58,513 nucleotides of DNA from Bog-756 sp036553725 (GTDB taxonomy: Bacteria > Actinomycetota > Acidimicrobiia > Acidimicrobiales > RAAP-2). Numbering within the stretch: the stretch's first letter is position 1; each line of letters opens with the position of its first letter. Positions 26,800 to 34,418 of the stretch are shown here, one piece after another. Both the position numbers and the translations under genes were made by a program. The stretch lies in assembly GCA_036553725.1 (NCBI GenBank), contig DATBOO010000163.1, forward strand, positions 1-58,513, read 5' to 3'. The notes under the pieces were generated by a model. It saw only the letters and a list, made by a program, of their open reading frames with translations, was not told the DNA's origin and did no database searches.

Positions 26800-27414
26800 T
26801 CAGGCAGTCAACTGCTCCCGATGACCGGCGCCGGCGACCAGGTAGGTGGTCCAGTCCTCGCTGGCTCCCCCGCACAGGGCCAGGAGCTGCACCCGGTGGC
26901 GAGGGGCGGCGGGAGTCGAGCGGAGGACCATCCCCACCTCGTGGGGCAGTCGATCCTCCTTCCGGGTGTTGCACCGGCGGCAGGCCGCCACCACGTTCTC
27001 CCAGGTGTGGGGTCCGCCCTTGCTCCGAGGGATGACGTGGTCGAGGTTCTCGGCCGCCGAGCCGCAGTATTGGCAGCGCGAGCCGTCACGGGCGAAGACC
27101 GTCCGCCGGTTGACCGCCACCCGGTAGTGACGCGGCGTCTGCACGTAGCGGACCAATCGCACCACCGACGGCTCGGGCACGGTGACCCGCTCGGCCCGGA
27201 ACACCCGTTCGGTGGTATGGACCAACTCGGCCTTGGTGTCGAGCACCAAGAGCACCGCCCGCCGCGAGGACACGATTCCCAACGGTTCGAATGTCGCGTT
27301 GAGAACCAGCGCCCGCCGCGACGGCGACATCGGCGATCGAACCGGTTCGGAGGCGTCACGGACCGGCCCCCCGGCGGGGGCCGTCCTCCTGGCGCGCTTC
27401 GACCGTCGATCCAT
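26800..27414 (-). CDS. HNH endonuclease family protein
   Basis: A 204-aa protein with the HNH fold near residues 105-165: FARDGSRCQYCGSAAENLDH, then VIPRSKGGPHTWENVVAAC and RRCNTRKEDR. Two CxxC pairs (CQYC and CRRC) bind structural zinc and DHVIP carries the catalytic histidine. The N-terminal part (RRALVLNATFEPLGIVSSRRAVLLVL) is shared by a common actinobacterial housekeeping type found outside phages. The ATG at 27414 is used; a TTG three bases upstream and an ATG at 27330 are in frame. A TAAATT box just upstream suggests a leaderless message. Its biological target is unknown. Confidence 0.85.
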   Translation of the reverse strand: MDRRSKRARRTAPAGGPVRDASEPVRSPMSPSRRALVLNATFEPLGIVSSRRAVLLVLDTKAELVHTTERVFRAERVTVPEPSVVRLVRYVQTPRHYRVAVNRRTVFARDGSRCQYCGSAAENLDHVIPRSKGGPHTWENVVAACRRCNTRKEDRLPHEVGMVLRSTPAAPRHRVQLLALCGGASEDWTTYLVAGAGHREQLTA

Positions 27415-27423
27415 CAAGCTGGG

Positions 27424-27429
27424 AATTTA
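27424..27429 (-). promoter_or_regulatory. -10 box of a probable leaderless promoter (HNH gene)
   Basis: TAAATT (27429-27424, minus strand) ends 6 nt before a TTG and 9 nt before the ATG of the HNH gene. Its first three bases are also the stop codon of the upstream small gene. Confidence 0.4.
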
Positions 27430-27771
27430 GCCTGACCCGGTCGGGTCGAGGCGGTCCGGGGGCGATCGGAGCGCTCGTCGCGTCCGGTCCTTCCGGCGCC
27501 GCGCCCCGGTCGATCGGCACCAGCGGAGATAAGAGACCACGTCAACCGGGCGGGGAGCGGCATCCGGTCTCCCGTAGGCGGTGACCATCCGGAAACCCCA
27601 GAGTCGGTCGTCGGGCAGCGGCAGATGCGGCCGTCGCCGCCACCAACCGGGAGCGGCCATTCGCCGCAGCGCACCGAGTGCGGCCCACCACAGACCGGGC
27701 CGGGCGACCACCGACCGCGCCACCCCGGCCATCGCCCGCCCGGGGTCCGGGCCCGGTTCGGGCGGCCTCAC
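27427..27771 (-). CDS. Small uncharacterised protein coupled to the ROK kinase
   Basis: A 114-aa basic protein rich in Trp, Pro and Arg (RPGLWWAALGALRRMAAPGWWRRRPHLPLPDD, cut here at the Asp pair, then WGFRMVTAYG and VVSYLRWCR). The GTG start overlaps the ROK kinase stop as GTGA, which argues that it is translated. The pattern of a Trp-rich start, a short loop and a VTAYG...VVSYLRWC core looks like a small conserved actinobacterial family I remember without a function. No membrane segment is certain, though residues 24-37 are hydrophobic. Confidence 0.7.
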   Translation of the reverse strand: MRPPEPGPDPGRAMAGVARSVVARPGLWWAALGALRRMAAPGWWRRRPHLPLPDDRLWGFRMVTAYGRPDAAPRPVDVVSYLRWCRSTGARRRKDRTRRALRSPPDRLDPTGSG

Positions 27772-28718
27772 CCCGGGTTCCGCCCCCCGCCGGAGGCCAG
27801 CAGGGAGCGGCGACCCACGGCCGCCGCTCCCACCAGCGGACCGTCAGCACCCAGTCCGGCAGGAACGATCCGGGTGGCCCGCGAGAACTCGAGACGCGAG
27901 CGGAGCTCGATCTCCTGTTGCGCAGCGTCGAAGAAGACGGCGCCGAACCCGAGGGCCACAGACCCGGCCACCACGGCCAGTTCGACGTCGAGGAGATTGG
28001 CGACGCTCGCCACCGCCCGGCCGACGAGGGTGCCCGTGCGGTGACGGACGGCATCGGACGCCTCGGGGGCCGGGCGACCGGTGGTGGCTTCGATCGACAG
28101 CCCCGAGGCCTCCGCCTCCAGGCAACCGCGCCCGCCACAGGTGCAGGGCCGGCCCTCCGGTTCGACGACCACATGCCCGATGTGTCCCGCGTTCCCGTGT
28201 GCACCGTCGAGCAGCCGGCCGTCGAGCACGATTCCTCCGCCCACCCCGGTCGACACCACCATCGCCACATAGTTGTCGACGCCCCGGGCCGCGCCGAGCC
28301 ATCCTTCGCCGAGGGCGAGCGCCTTGGCGTCGTTGTCGACGACGACGGGCAGTCCCACCAGCTCCGCCAATCGTCGGCGCAGGGGGAAGCGCCTCCAGCC
28401 ATGGATGTTCAGCGGCGACACGAACTCGCCCCCTGCCTCCATGGGCCCACCGCATCCGACCCCGCACACCGCCGGCGTCGATGTGGTCGACCCGATCGCC
28501 TCGATGGCGGTGGCCAGCGCCTCGAATACCACCTCCGGATCAGCGGAGTCGGGTGTCGGGAGGCACGCGTTGGCGACGATGTTGCCGCCCGCATCCACCA
28601 CCGCCGCCGCCATCTTGGTGCCACCGACGTCCAGCGCCAGCACCACCGGTCCGGATGGCCCGCGGGATGACCGGTCCTCCCCCTCTGGGGCCCGGGCCCC
28701 CGGAAGGGCTGGGGTCAC
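27768..28718 (-). CDS. ROK family sugar kinase (glucokinase-like)
   Basis: A 316-aa kinase of the ROK group. The phosphate-binding motif LALDVGGTKMAAAVVD is at about residues 27-42, the catalytic aspartate is in VVVDNDAKALALGE, and the zinc/ROK signature is GNAGHIGHVVVEPEGRPC with CTCGGRGCLEAEASG. Relatives phosphorylate glucose (often with polyphosphate or ATP) or N-acetyl sugars; this one has no helix-turn-helix, so it is an enzyme rather than a regulator. GTG start 6 nt after the DUF3040 gene and GTGA overlap with the next small gene. Confidence 0.92.
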   Translation of the reverse strand: MTPALPGARAPEGEDRSSRGPSGPVVLALDVGGTKMAAAVVDAGGNIVANACLPTPDSADPEVVFEALATAIEAIGSTTSTPAVCGVGCGGPMEAGGEFVSPLNIHGWRRFPLRRRLAELVGLPVVVDNDAKALALGEGWLGAARGVDNYVAMVVSTGVGGGIVLDGRLLDGAHGNAGHIGHVVVEPEGRPCTCGGRGCLEAEASGLSIEATTGRPAPEASDAVRHRTGTLVGRAVASVANLLDVELAVVAGSVALGFGAVFFDAAQQEIELRSRLEFSRATRIVPAGLGADGPLVGAAAVGRRSLLASGGGRNPG

Positions 28719-28724
28719 GGTCGG

Positions 28725-29099
28725 TCAGTCGCCGCGGTGGAAACGGCCGCGGATCCAGTCGCGAGGATCATGGGCCGTGTTGCTCAGATTTCGGCTGTGC
28801 AGCGAACGCGAGATGTCGTCGATCCCCGCCTTTCCCATGCGCCGGGCATTGTTGGCGAAGACCACCCCGGACAGGAACATGACCACGACGCCCAAAAACC
28901 CGAGCACCACCGATCGGGAGAAGGTGAAGAGCATGAAGACCAGAGCGGCAATGAATACCAGCGCCGACCAGATGCAGTACCTACCAGCATGTCGATAGAC
29001 GGTCTCGGAACGCACCCGCTCCGCGAATTCGGGGTCCTCGTGGTAGAGGGACTGCTCCAGTTCGTGCAGGATCCGCTGTTCGTGCTCAGAGAGTGGCAA
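28725..29099 (-). CDS. DUF3040 membrane protein
   Basis: A 124-aa actinobacterial protein. The family motif PLSEHEQRILHELEQSLYHEDPEF starts the protein, followed by two membrane helices (YCIWSALVFIAALVFMLFTF and SVVLGFLGVVVMFLSGVVF) and a polar C-terminus. Start is a TTG with GGAGGGG 8 nt upstream. Function is unknown for the family. The ROK kinase gene begins 6 nt after its stop, and dinB lies upstream. Confidence 0.88.
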   Translation of the reverse strand: MPLSEHEQRILHELEQSLYHEDPEFAERVRSETVYRHAGRYCIWSALVFIAALVFMLFTFSRSVVLGFLGVVVMFLSGVVFANNARRMGKAGIDDISRSLHSRNLSNTAHDPRDWIRGRFHRGD

Positions 29100-29239
29100 C
29101 TACTCGTCCCCTCCAACCGTCCATATCCCCCGCGGTGACACCCACCTCATCCTCGCGCAACCCCCACTCGAAAGCATCGCGCACCCGGACAGACGACCTA
29201 TACCGGGCTACTGCACCGTTGACCGAACACGGACACCAT

Positions 29240-29269
29240 ATTACAAGGTGGCAGATTACGAGGTGGCAG
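29240..29269. repeat. Tandem 15-bp repeat at the dinB 3' end
   Basis: ATTACAAGGTGGCAG (29240-29254) is followed directly by ATTACGAGGTGGCAG (29255-29269), one mismatch. The dinB stop codon (TAA on the minus strand, 29258-29256) is inside the second copy. Confidence 0.85.
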
Positions 29270-30743
29270 GTCCTCCATCGTCCGATCCCGGCCCCGATAT
29301 GCCCCCGGGCCCCCACTGGGCATCCCCCCGGCGTCGAACTCGCAGCCCGTCTGCGCCCACCAGGGAGGCCGGCCCGACCGACGATCCCCCGTACCGGGCC
29401 CGGATGGCATCGATGGCGGCGGTCACCGACCCCCAGGACTGCTGGATCCGCTCCGCCTCCTGGTGGGCCCGGGCCAGTCGATCACCGGCCTCCGAGCCAC
29501 GGGAATCGGCACCCTCCGGCTCCCTCCCACCGGTCGCACGCCGCCGGTCGAGCCCCTCGTTCCCGGGATCGGCGGTGGCCGGGCCCAGGTCGAGGCTCAG
29601 CTGAACACCGCCTTCGGGATCCCCGAAGCCGGCCAGGCTGACACCCAGCAGTCGAACCCCCCGGTGGAGCTCGACCGAGTCCAGGAGTGCCGCCGCCACC
29701 GCCCCGATGGCCGGCGATGCGTCGATCGGGGCATCCATGGAATGCGAGCGGGTGATCATGGTGAAGTCGCCGTACTTGACCTTGACGGTCACCGTCCGGG
29801 CGGCCAGCCCCGACTGGCGGAGACCGGTGGCCGAGGCGTCCACCATCCGGGACAGATGCCGGTGCAGGTCACCCCGGTCCCACAGGTCCGAAGCGAACGT
29901 CTCCTCGTGCCCGATCGACTTCGCCAGCTGTTCGGGAACGACCGGGCGCGGGTCCTCACCCCGCGACAGGGCGGCCAGGTGGGCGCCGAGCGACGACCCC
30001 AGATACCGCTCGAGGGAGCCGGTCGGAAGGGCGGCAATGTCCCCGACGCATACCACCCCGAGGGCGTCCAGGCGCCGGGCGGTCACCGGGCCGACCCCCC
30101 ACAGCGCCCGGACCGGCAGCGGGTGGAGGAACTCGAGCTCGTGATCCGGTTCCACCACCACCACGCCGGGACCCGGGGTGATCCCGGTCCGGGTGGCGGT
30201 CGGCTTGGCTGCTTTGGACGCCAGCTTGGCCATCAGCTTGCTCCGACCGACCCCCACCGAGCAGGCCAGGTGGAGCTCCTCGGCCACCCGGCGGCGAATG
30301 TCGGCCGCGATCGACGGCCCGTCCCCGAGCAGCGGCTCCGAGCCGGTCACGTCGAGGAAGGCCTCGTCGATCGAGATGCCCTCCACCAGCGGGGTCACCG
30401 CCTCCAGGATGGCGTGCAGCTTCTCGCTCTCCTGGACGTACCGGTGGTACCGGCCATCGACGAAGACCGCCGATGGACAGAGGCGGCGGGCCACCGAGGA
30501 AGGCATGGCCGAATGCACCCCGAACATCCGGGCCTCGTACGTGCACGCCGCCACCACGCCCCGACCGCCGGCGCCGCCGACGATCACGGGGAGCCCGGCG
30601 AGGGTGGGGTCGTCCAGGACTTCGACCGAGGCGAAGAACGAATCCATGTCGACGTGGAGAATCACCCGCTCGGCCAGAGCGCGGTCCCCCGGCCCGTGCC
30701 TCGCTCCCCGACGGCCCGTGACCCGACCGTGACCCTCAGCCAC
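29256..30743 (-). CDS. dinB: DNA polymerase IV (Y-family translesion polymerase)
   Basis: A 495-aa error-prone polymerase. Palm motifs: ILHVDMDSFFASVEVLDD, CTYEARMFGVHSAMPS, and the catalytic SIDEAFLDVTGSE; SVGVGRSKLMAKLASKAAKP closes the fingers region, and the little-finger domain spans about residues 235-345. QLSLDL near residue 380 matches a beta-clamp binding motif, but the protein continues about 110 residues past it with an Arg/Glu/Gly-rich tail; the motif is usually at the end. The GTG at 30743 is chosen because it overlaps the PIG-L gene by 8 nt and has GGAGG at 10 nt; a GTG at 30665 is possible. Confidence 0.93.
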   Translation of the reverse strand: MAEGHGRVTGRRGARHGPGDRALAERVILHVDMDSFFASVEVLDDPTLAGLPVIVGGAGGRGVVAACTYEARMFGVHSAMPSSVARRLCPSAVFVDGRYHRYVQESEKLHAILEAVTPLVEGISIDEAFLDVTGSEPLLGDGPSIAADIRRRVAEELHLACSVGVGRSKLMAKLASKAAKPTATRTGITPGPGVVVVEPDHELEFLHPLPVRALWGVGPVTARRLDALGVVCVGDIAALPTGSLERYLGSSLGAHLAALSRGEDPRPVVPEQLAKSIGHEETFASDLWDRGDLHRHLSRMVDASATGLRQSGLAARTVTVKVKYGDFTMITRSHSMDAPIDASPAIGAVAAALLDSVELHRGVRLLGVSLAGFGDPEGGVQLSLDLGPATADPGNEGLDRRRATGGREPEGADSRGSEAGDRLARAHQEAERIQQSWGSVTAAIDAIRARYGGSSVGPASLVGADGLRVRRRGDAQWGPGGISGPGSDDGGPATS

Positions 30744-31446
30744 CGAGGCGGAGCCTCCGGAATCCCTCGGCACAGGCAACCCCAACCTGACGGCCGGCGT
30801 CCTCGGCGCCGAGTCTCACCGCGGTCAACGCCCATTCGACGCCGTCGGGAAACTGGCTCCGGTGACAGCCGACCGCCTCACCCTTGATGTCCACGGTCGC
30901 CGAGATGTCGACCCACACGTCGGGTTCGAGGGTGCCCGACATCAGCACGGTGGCCACCTGGTGAGCCGGCCCGGCCCGAGGGTAGTAGCGAGGGAGCGCC
31001 GCTGCCGGGGAGACCGCATCGAGCGCAGCCATGCCGACGACCCGGTGGTCGCGGTGATTGAAGTAGTCCTGGCCGAAGAAGACCGCGGTGGGATCGGGAC
31101 AGAGGACGACCTCGGGACGGTGGCGGCGAATGGCGGCGACCAACGCCTGGCGGAATTCGGCATCGTCGGTCAACTCGCCGTCGGGATGGTTGAGCCACTC
31201 TTGGCCGGCCACGCCGATCAGGGCGCCGGCCTCAGCAGCCTCGGCGGCCCGTTGGACGGCCAGGGCCTGGTCGTCGATGGCGGGGTCGGCCGAGCCCTTG
31301 CCCCCATCGGTGCACAGCAGGACGTGCACCTCACAGCCACTCTTGGCCCACGCGGCCAGGGTTCCCCCGCATGACACGTCGGGGTCGTCGGGATGGGCGT
31401 AGATGGCCAGGGCCGTCGCCGGGACACTGTCCAACAGCTCGGCCAC
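30736..31446 (-). CDS. PIG-L/LmbE family deacetylase
   Basis: A 236-aa zinc hydrolase of the group that includes MshB (mycothiol synthesis) and Mca (mycothiol conjugate amidase). Zinc motif AHPDDPDVSCGGTLAAW at residues 17-33, catalytic CTDGGKGSAD, and later NHRDHRVVGMAALDAVSP. The substrate is not determined; a mycothiol-related amide or an N-acetyl sugar are both possible. GTG start 3 nt after the nrdR stop and 8-nt overlap with dinB, so nrdR, this gene and dinB are probably one operon. Confidence 0.88.
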   Translation of the reverse strand: MAELLDSVPATALAIYAHPDDPDVSCGGTLAAWAKSGCEVHVLLCTDGGKGSADPAIDDQALAVQRAAEAAEAGALIGVAGQEWLNHPDGELTDDAEFRQALVAAIRRHRPEVVLCPDPTAVFFGQDYFNHRDHRVVGMAALDAVSPAAALPRYYPRAGPAHQVATVLMSGTLEPDVWVDISATVDIKGEAVGCHRSQFPDGVEWALTAVRLGAEDAGRQVGVACAEGFRRLRLGG

Positions 31447-31449
31447 GAG

Positions 31450-31923
31450 CTAGCCCTCCGGTCGCTTCGGAGCCGTCGTCTTGGTGAGGAGTCCGACTTC
31501 CCGGCGGAAGTCGTCCACCCCCTCGAATCCCTTGTAGACGCTGGCGAAGCGCAGGTACGCCACCTCGTCCACCAGGCGGAGGCGCTCGAGCACCGCGATC
31601 CCCACCTGCTCGGACGTGGGCTCGGATCCGCCCTCACGAAGTTCGTCCTCCACCTGGTGGGCCACCACCTCGAGCTGCTCCTCCGTCACCGGACGGTTCT
31701 TGGTGGCCGACCGCAGTCCGTCGATCAGCTTCCCGCGGTCGAAGGGCTGGCGGGCACCCGAACGCTTGACCACAACCAGCGGGATTTCGTCGATCCGCTC
31801 GAAGGTGGTGAAGCGCTGGCCGCAAGCACCGCACTCGCGGCGACGCCTGATGGCGCCACCGTCCTCGGCCACCCGGGAATCGACCACCCGGTCGTCATCG
31901 GCCAGGCACCACGGACACCGCAC
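31450..31923 (-). CDS. nrdR: Transcriptional repressor NrdR
   Basis: A 157-aa ATP/dATP-sensing repressor of ribonucleotide reductase genes. The zinc ribbon is CPWC near the start and CGACGQRFTTFER, and the ATP-cone follows at about residues 47-135 (PLVVVKRSGARQPFDRGKLIDGL). The GTG at 31923 is used because family members start MRCPWC. No ribosome site is visible; a TAGCCT box ends 7 nt upstream, suggesting a leaderless start. No nrd genes are in the window. Confidence 0.94.
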   Translation of the reverse strand: MRCPWCLADDDRVVDSRVAEDGGAIRRRRECGACGQRFTTFERIDEIPLVVVKRSGARQPFDRGKLIDGLRSATKNRPVTEEQLEVVAHQVEDELREGGSEPTSEQVGIAVLERLRLVDEVAYLRFASVYKGFEGVDDFRREVGLLTKTTAPKRPEG

Positions 31924-31930
31924 ACCAGGG

Positions 31931-31936
31931 AGGCTA
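31931..31936 (-). promoter_or_regulatory. -10 box of a probable leaderless nrdR promoter
   Basis: TAGCCT (31936-31931, minus strand), then 7 nt, then the nrdR GTG. There is no Shine-Dalgarno sequence. The -35 is not clear. Confidence 0.4.
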
Positions 31937-32007
31937 GCGCCCAACCCAACGGCCCATTCCGGTCGCGCCCGTCATCGGAGCAGGCCCGCGCGCCGGGGCC
32001 ACGCCCC

Positions 32008-32472
32008 TCAGGGGACCGAGATCCGCTGGCCTGGCACGACCACCTCGGAGCCGGTCCGGTGGGCCAGCTCGGCCACCAACGGGCGCGGGTCGGCCGCAGG
32101 GTCCACCCGCTGGGCGATCGACCACAGGGAGTCACCGGGTTGCACGGTGTACTCCAGTGGGCCGCCGGTCCCCGCCGGGACAGAACCGGTGGGGTGGGAG
32201 CGGCCACCGGTTCCGCCCAGCGGAAGAGCAAGTCCGACGAGGAGGAGGGCCATCACGGCCAGCAAGGCCCGCCGGCGCCGGACCGCCGGAGAGGTCCGGC
32301 TCCTCCGACGCAGCCCCGGCCGCCGGTCCGGCACCAGGCGGAGCGGCGGGGCCGGACGATCGCCCGTGTCCCACCCGTCGCACCCAACGGGCAGCACCTC
32401 TCCGGCAGCCACCGTTCGCAGGCCCGTCGGGCGCGCCGGCGCCGGGGTAGGCGCCAACCAGAGGGCGGTCAT
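32008..32472 (-). CDS. LysM membrane protein, probable SOS-induced division inhibitor
   Basis: A 154-aa bitopic protein. Cytoplasmic residues 1-64 are Pro/Arg-rich, a membrane segment is at 69-88 (ALLAVMALLLVGLALPLGG), and a LysM peptidoglycan-binding domain is at 107-153 (YTVQPGDSLWSIAQRVDPAA ... VVVPGQRISV). It is divergent from lexA, and a perfect LexA box (32475-32488) ends two bases before its ATG. The same layout is known for yneA (Bacillus), divS (Corynebacterium) and Rv2719c/chiZ (mycobacteria), all LexA-controlled suppressors of division; sequence similarity outside LysM is low, so this is by context and topology. Confidence 0.82.
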   Translation of the reverse strand: MTALWLAPTPAPARPTGLRTVAAGEVLPVGCDGWDTGDRPAPPLRLVPDRRPGLRRRSRTSPAVRRRRALLAVMALLLVGLALPLGGTGGRSHPTGSVPAGTGGPLEYTVQPGDSLWSIAQRVDPAADPRPLVAELAHRTGSEVVVPGQRISVP

Positions 32473-32474
32473 TG

Positions 32475-32488
32475 CGAACCTGTGTTCG
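32475..32488. promoter_or_regulatory. LexA box 1 (perfect)
   Basis: CGAAC-CTGT-GTTCG, a perfect match to the actinobacterial/Bacillus-type SOS box core. It lies directly upstream of the LysM gene start. Confidence 0.85.
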
Positions 32489-32507
32489 TCATGGATGCAT
32501 CTGACCA

Positions 32508-32521
32508 CGAACACCTGTTCG
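32508..32521. promoter_or_regulatory. LexA box 2 (perfect)
   Basis: CGAAC-ACCT-GTTCG, perfect core, 33 bp from box 1 (about three helical turns). Confidence 0.85.
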
Positions 32522-32537
32522 GTGTCAAGCACTTTTC

Positions 32538-32551
32538 CGAACGGGTGTTTG
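32538..32551. promoter_or_regulatory. LexA box 3 (one mismatch)
   Basis: CGAAC-GGGT-GTTTG; 30 bp from box 2 and overlapping the predicted lexA -35 region. Confidence 0.7.
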
Positions 32552-32577
32552 CCTTTTCCCCGACGGCACAGTAGCTT
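32548..32577 (+). promoter_or_regulatory. Putative lexA promoter
   Basis: TTTGCC at 32548-32553, an 18-bp spacer and TAGCTT at 32572-32577 upstream of lexA. Box 3 overlaps the -35 and box 4 follows the -10, so LexA would block its own transcription. Confidence 0.45.
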
Positions 32578-32581
32578 ATGG

Positions 32582-32595
32582 CAAACAGGCGTTCG
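32582..32595. promoter_or_regulatory. LexA box 4 (one mismatch)
   Basis: CAAAC-AGGC-GTTCG, just after the predicted lexA -10 box and 65 bp before the lexA ATG. Confidence 0.65.
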
Positions 32596-32660
32596 CCATC
32601 TGGCGAGTGCCATCTGGTGACAGTGACCGTCGGCAAGACGTACCGACAGCAAGGGGAGAC

Positions 32661-33290
32661 ATGGCCCAGGTTCTGAGCATCAAGCGCAAGCAGATTCTGG
32701 ACTGCATCTCCGAGGCGGTCCGCGAACGCGGGTATCCGCCCTCGGTCCGCGAGATCGGAGAATCGGTAGGGCTGACCTCGTCGTCCACGGTCCATGCCCA
32801 CCTGGCGGTATTGCAGCGGGAGGGCTACCTGCGCCGGGACCCGACCAAGCCGCGGGCCATCGAGGTCTGCTACGACCCGTCATCGAAGGTGATCGTGGAC
32901 GCCCGCCCGATCCGCCACGTTCCGCTGGTCGGCGACGTGGCTGCGGGTACCGGCGTGCTGGCACAGGAGAACATCGAGGAGCTGTATCCGCTGCCGGAGG
33001 ACTTCACCGGGACCGGCACCCTCTTCATGGTCACGGTCCGCGGCGACTCGATGATCGGCGCGGGGATCATGGACGGCGACCATGTCGTAGTCCGCCAGCA
33101 GCCGGACGCCGACCAGGGAGACATCGTGGTGGCGGGGATCCCCGACGGGGAGGCCACCGTCAAGCGGTTCTCCACCCGGGACGGCCTGGTGGTCCTCACA
33201 CCGGCCAATGAGCGCCTCTCGCCCATGGAGTTCGATCCGGCCGAGGTGACCGTCTACGGCAAGGTGGTGACGGTACTGCGCCGGCTCTGA
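32661..33290 (+). CDS. lexA: SOS repressor LexA
   Basis: A 209-aa repressor that cuts itself when bound to RecA filaments. The winged helix is at residues 1-65 (SVREIGESVGLTSSSTVHAHL). The cleavage site is A95-G96 (DVAAGTGVLA), and the catalytic dyad is S130 (GDSM) and K168 (VKRF). The ATG follows AAGGGGAG. Four LexA-box-like sites lie upstream, shared with the divergent LysM gene. The convergent dapE gene follows after 45 nt. Confidence 0.97.
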   Translation: MAQVLSIKRKQILDCISEAVRERGYPPSVREIGESVGLTSSSTVHAHLAVLQREGYLRRDPTKPRAIEVCYDPSSKVIVDARPIRHVPLVGDVAAGTGVLAQENIEELYPLPEDFTGTGTLFMVTVRGDSMIGAGIMDGDHVVVRQQPDADQGDIVVAGIPDGEATVKRFSTRDGLVVLTPANERLSPMEFDPAEVTVYGKVVTVLRRL

Positions 33291-33291
33291 A

Positions 33292-33315
33292 CCGGCCGGG
33301 CCGTCATATGGCCGG
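33292..33315. terminator. Possible bidirectional terminator, lexA/dapE
   Basis: CCGGCC (33292-33297) and GGCCGG (33310-33315) flank a 12-nt loop in the gap between convergent lexA and dapE. No T-run, so the strength is doubtful. Confidence 0.3.
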
Positions 33316-33335
33316 ACCGCGCCCGCCTCGTGCCC

Positions 33336-34418
33336 CTACTGGCCGGTCCGGAGCAGCCGCTCGAGCACCGCCGCCACCTGATCGAGGTCGCCGGCGCTCA
33401 CGTGCTCACCCGGGGTGTGGGCCAACGACGGGTCGCCGGGACCGAAGTTGGCGGCCGGCACTCCGTGGGCCCACAGCGACGCCACGTCGGTCCATCCGAC
33501 CTTGGCCCGGGGCGGAGAGCCGGTGGCCGCCACCAAACCGGCGAGCATCGGGTGATCGAGGGAGGGTGGTGCACCTGGGGCGAATTCGACCAACTCCCAC
33601 TTGTCGCCGGGCTCGAGGGGGCCGCCCAGGAGCTCCCGCACCGACTGCTCGGCCCCCTCGACCGTGCGGTCAGGGGCGAATCGATGGTTGACGGTCACCG
33701 ACGCCTCGTCCGGCACCACGTTGCCGGCCACCCCGCCACTGACCTCGACGGCCTGGAGTTGTTCGGCGTACTCGCAACCGTCGAGCACGGTTCGTCGGCT
33801 CTCGTACCCGGCCACGGCAGCCAGCACGGGGGCCAACCGGTGAATGGCGTTGCGGCCGGTCCACGGCCGGGCGGGGTGCGCCCGCCGGCCCTCCATGCCG
33901 ATCCGTACCCGCAGGGTGCCCTGGCACCCGGCCTCCACCATGCCGCCGGTCGGCTCTCCGAGGATGGCGGCATCGGCCTCGAGCAGGTCCGGCCGCAGCT
34001 CCCACAGTCGCTGCAACCCGTTGAGGCGCTGCTCCACCTCCTCGCACACGTAGAAGCACCAGGTGACGTCCACCGCCGGCTCGGGCAGCGAGCCGGCCAG
34101 GTGGAGCATGACGGCCAGGCCTCCCTTCATGTCGGCGGCCCCGACTCCGTAGAGCACGTCCCCGACCACGCGGGGCTCCTCGTTGCCACCGACGGGAGGG
34201 ACGGTGTCGAGGTGGCCGGCCATCAGCAACCGGCGGCGCCGTCCGAGGTGGGTGCGGGCCACGACGTTGTCTCCCACCCGTTCGACGGTCAGCCACGGGC
34301 ACCGGTCGAGCGCCGACTCGACGGCGTCGGCCATCAGGCCCTCGTGACGGCTGACCGAAGGGATGGCCACCAACGCGGTGGCCAGCCCGAACAGGCCGCC
34401 CGGAATCCCCGGGGTCAC
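33336..34418 (-). CDS. dapE: Succinyl-diaminopimelate desuccinylase
   Basis: A 360-aa M20-family metallohydrolase that removes succinate from N-succinyl-LL-DAP. Zinc ligands are in LLMAGHLDTVPPVGG, GVGAADMKGGLAVML and FYVCEEVEQRLNG, with ILGEPTGGMVEAGCQGTLRV in the lid region. It is the actinobacterial DapE type. GTG start at 34418 overlaps the dapD stop as GTGA. Confidence 0.93.
   Translation of the reverse strand: MTPGIPGGLFGLATALVAIPSVSRHEGLMADAVESALDRCPWLTVERVGDNVVARTHLGRRRRLLMAGHLDTVPPVGGNEEPRVVGDVLYGVGAADMKGGLAVMLHLAGSLPEPAVDVTWCFYVCEEVEQRLNGLQRLWELRPDLLEADAAILGEPTGGMVEAGCQGTLRVRIGMEGRRAHPARPWTGRNAIHRLAPVLAAVAGYESRRTVLDGCEYAEQLQAVEVSGGVAGNVVPDEASVTVNHRFAPDRTVEGAEQSVRELLGGPLEPGDKWELVEFAPGAPPSLDHPMLAGLVAATGSPPRAKVGWTDVASLWAHGVPAANFGPGDPSLAHTPGEHVSAGDLDQVAAVLERLLRTGQ

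Noticed and set aside
26800..27414. HNH protein as part of a phage, intron or restriction system
   Set aside because: No phage, methylase or intron genes nearby, and this HNH type is common in actinobacterial core genomes.
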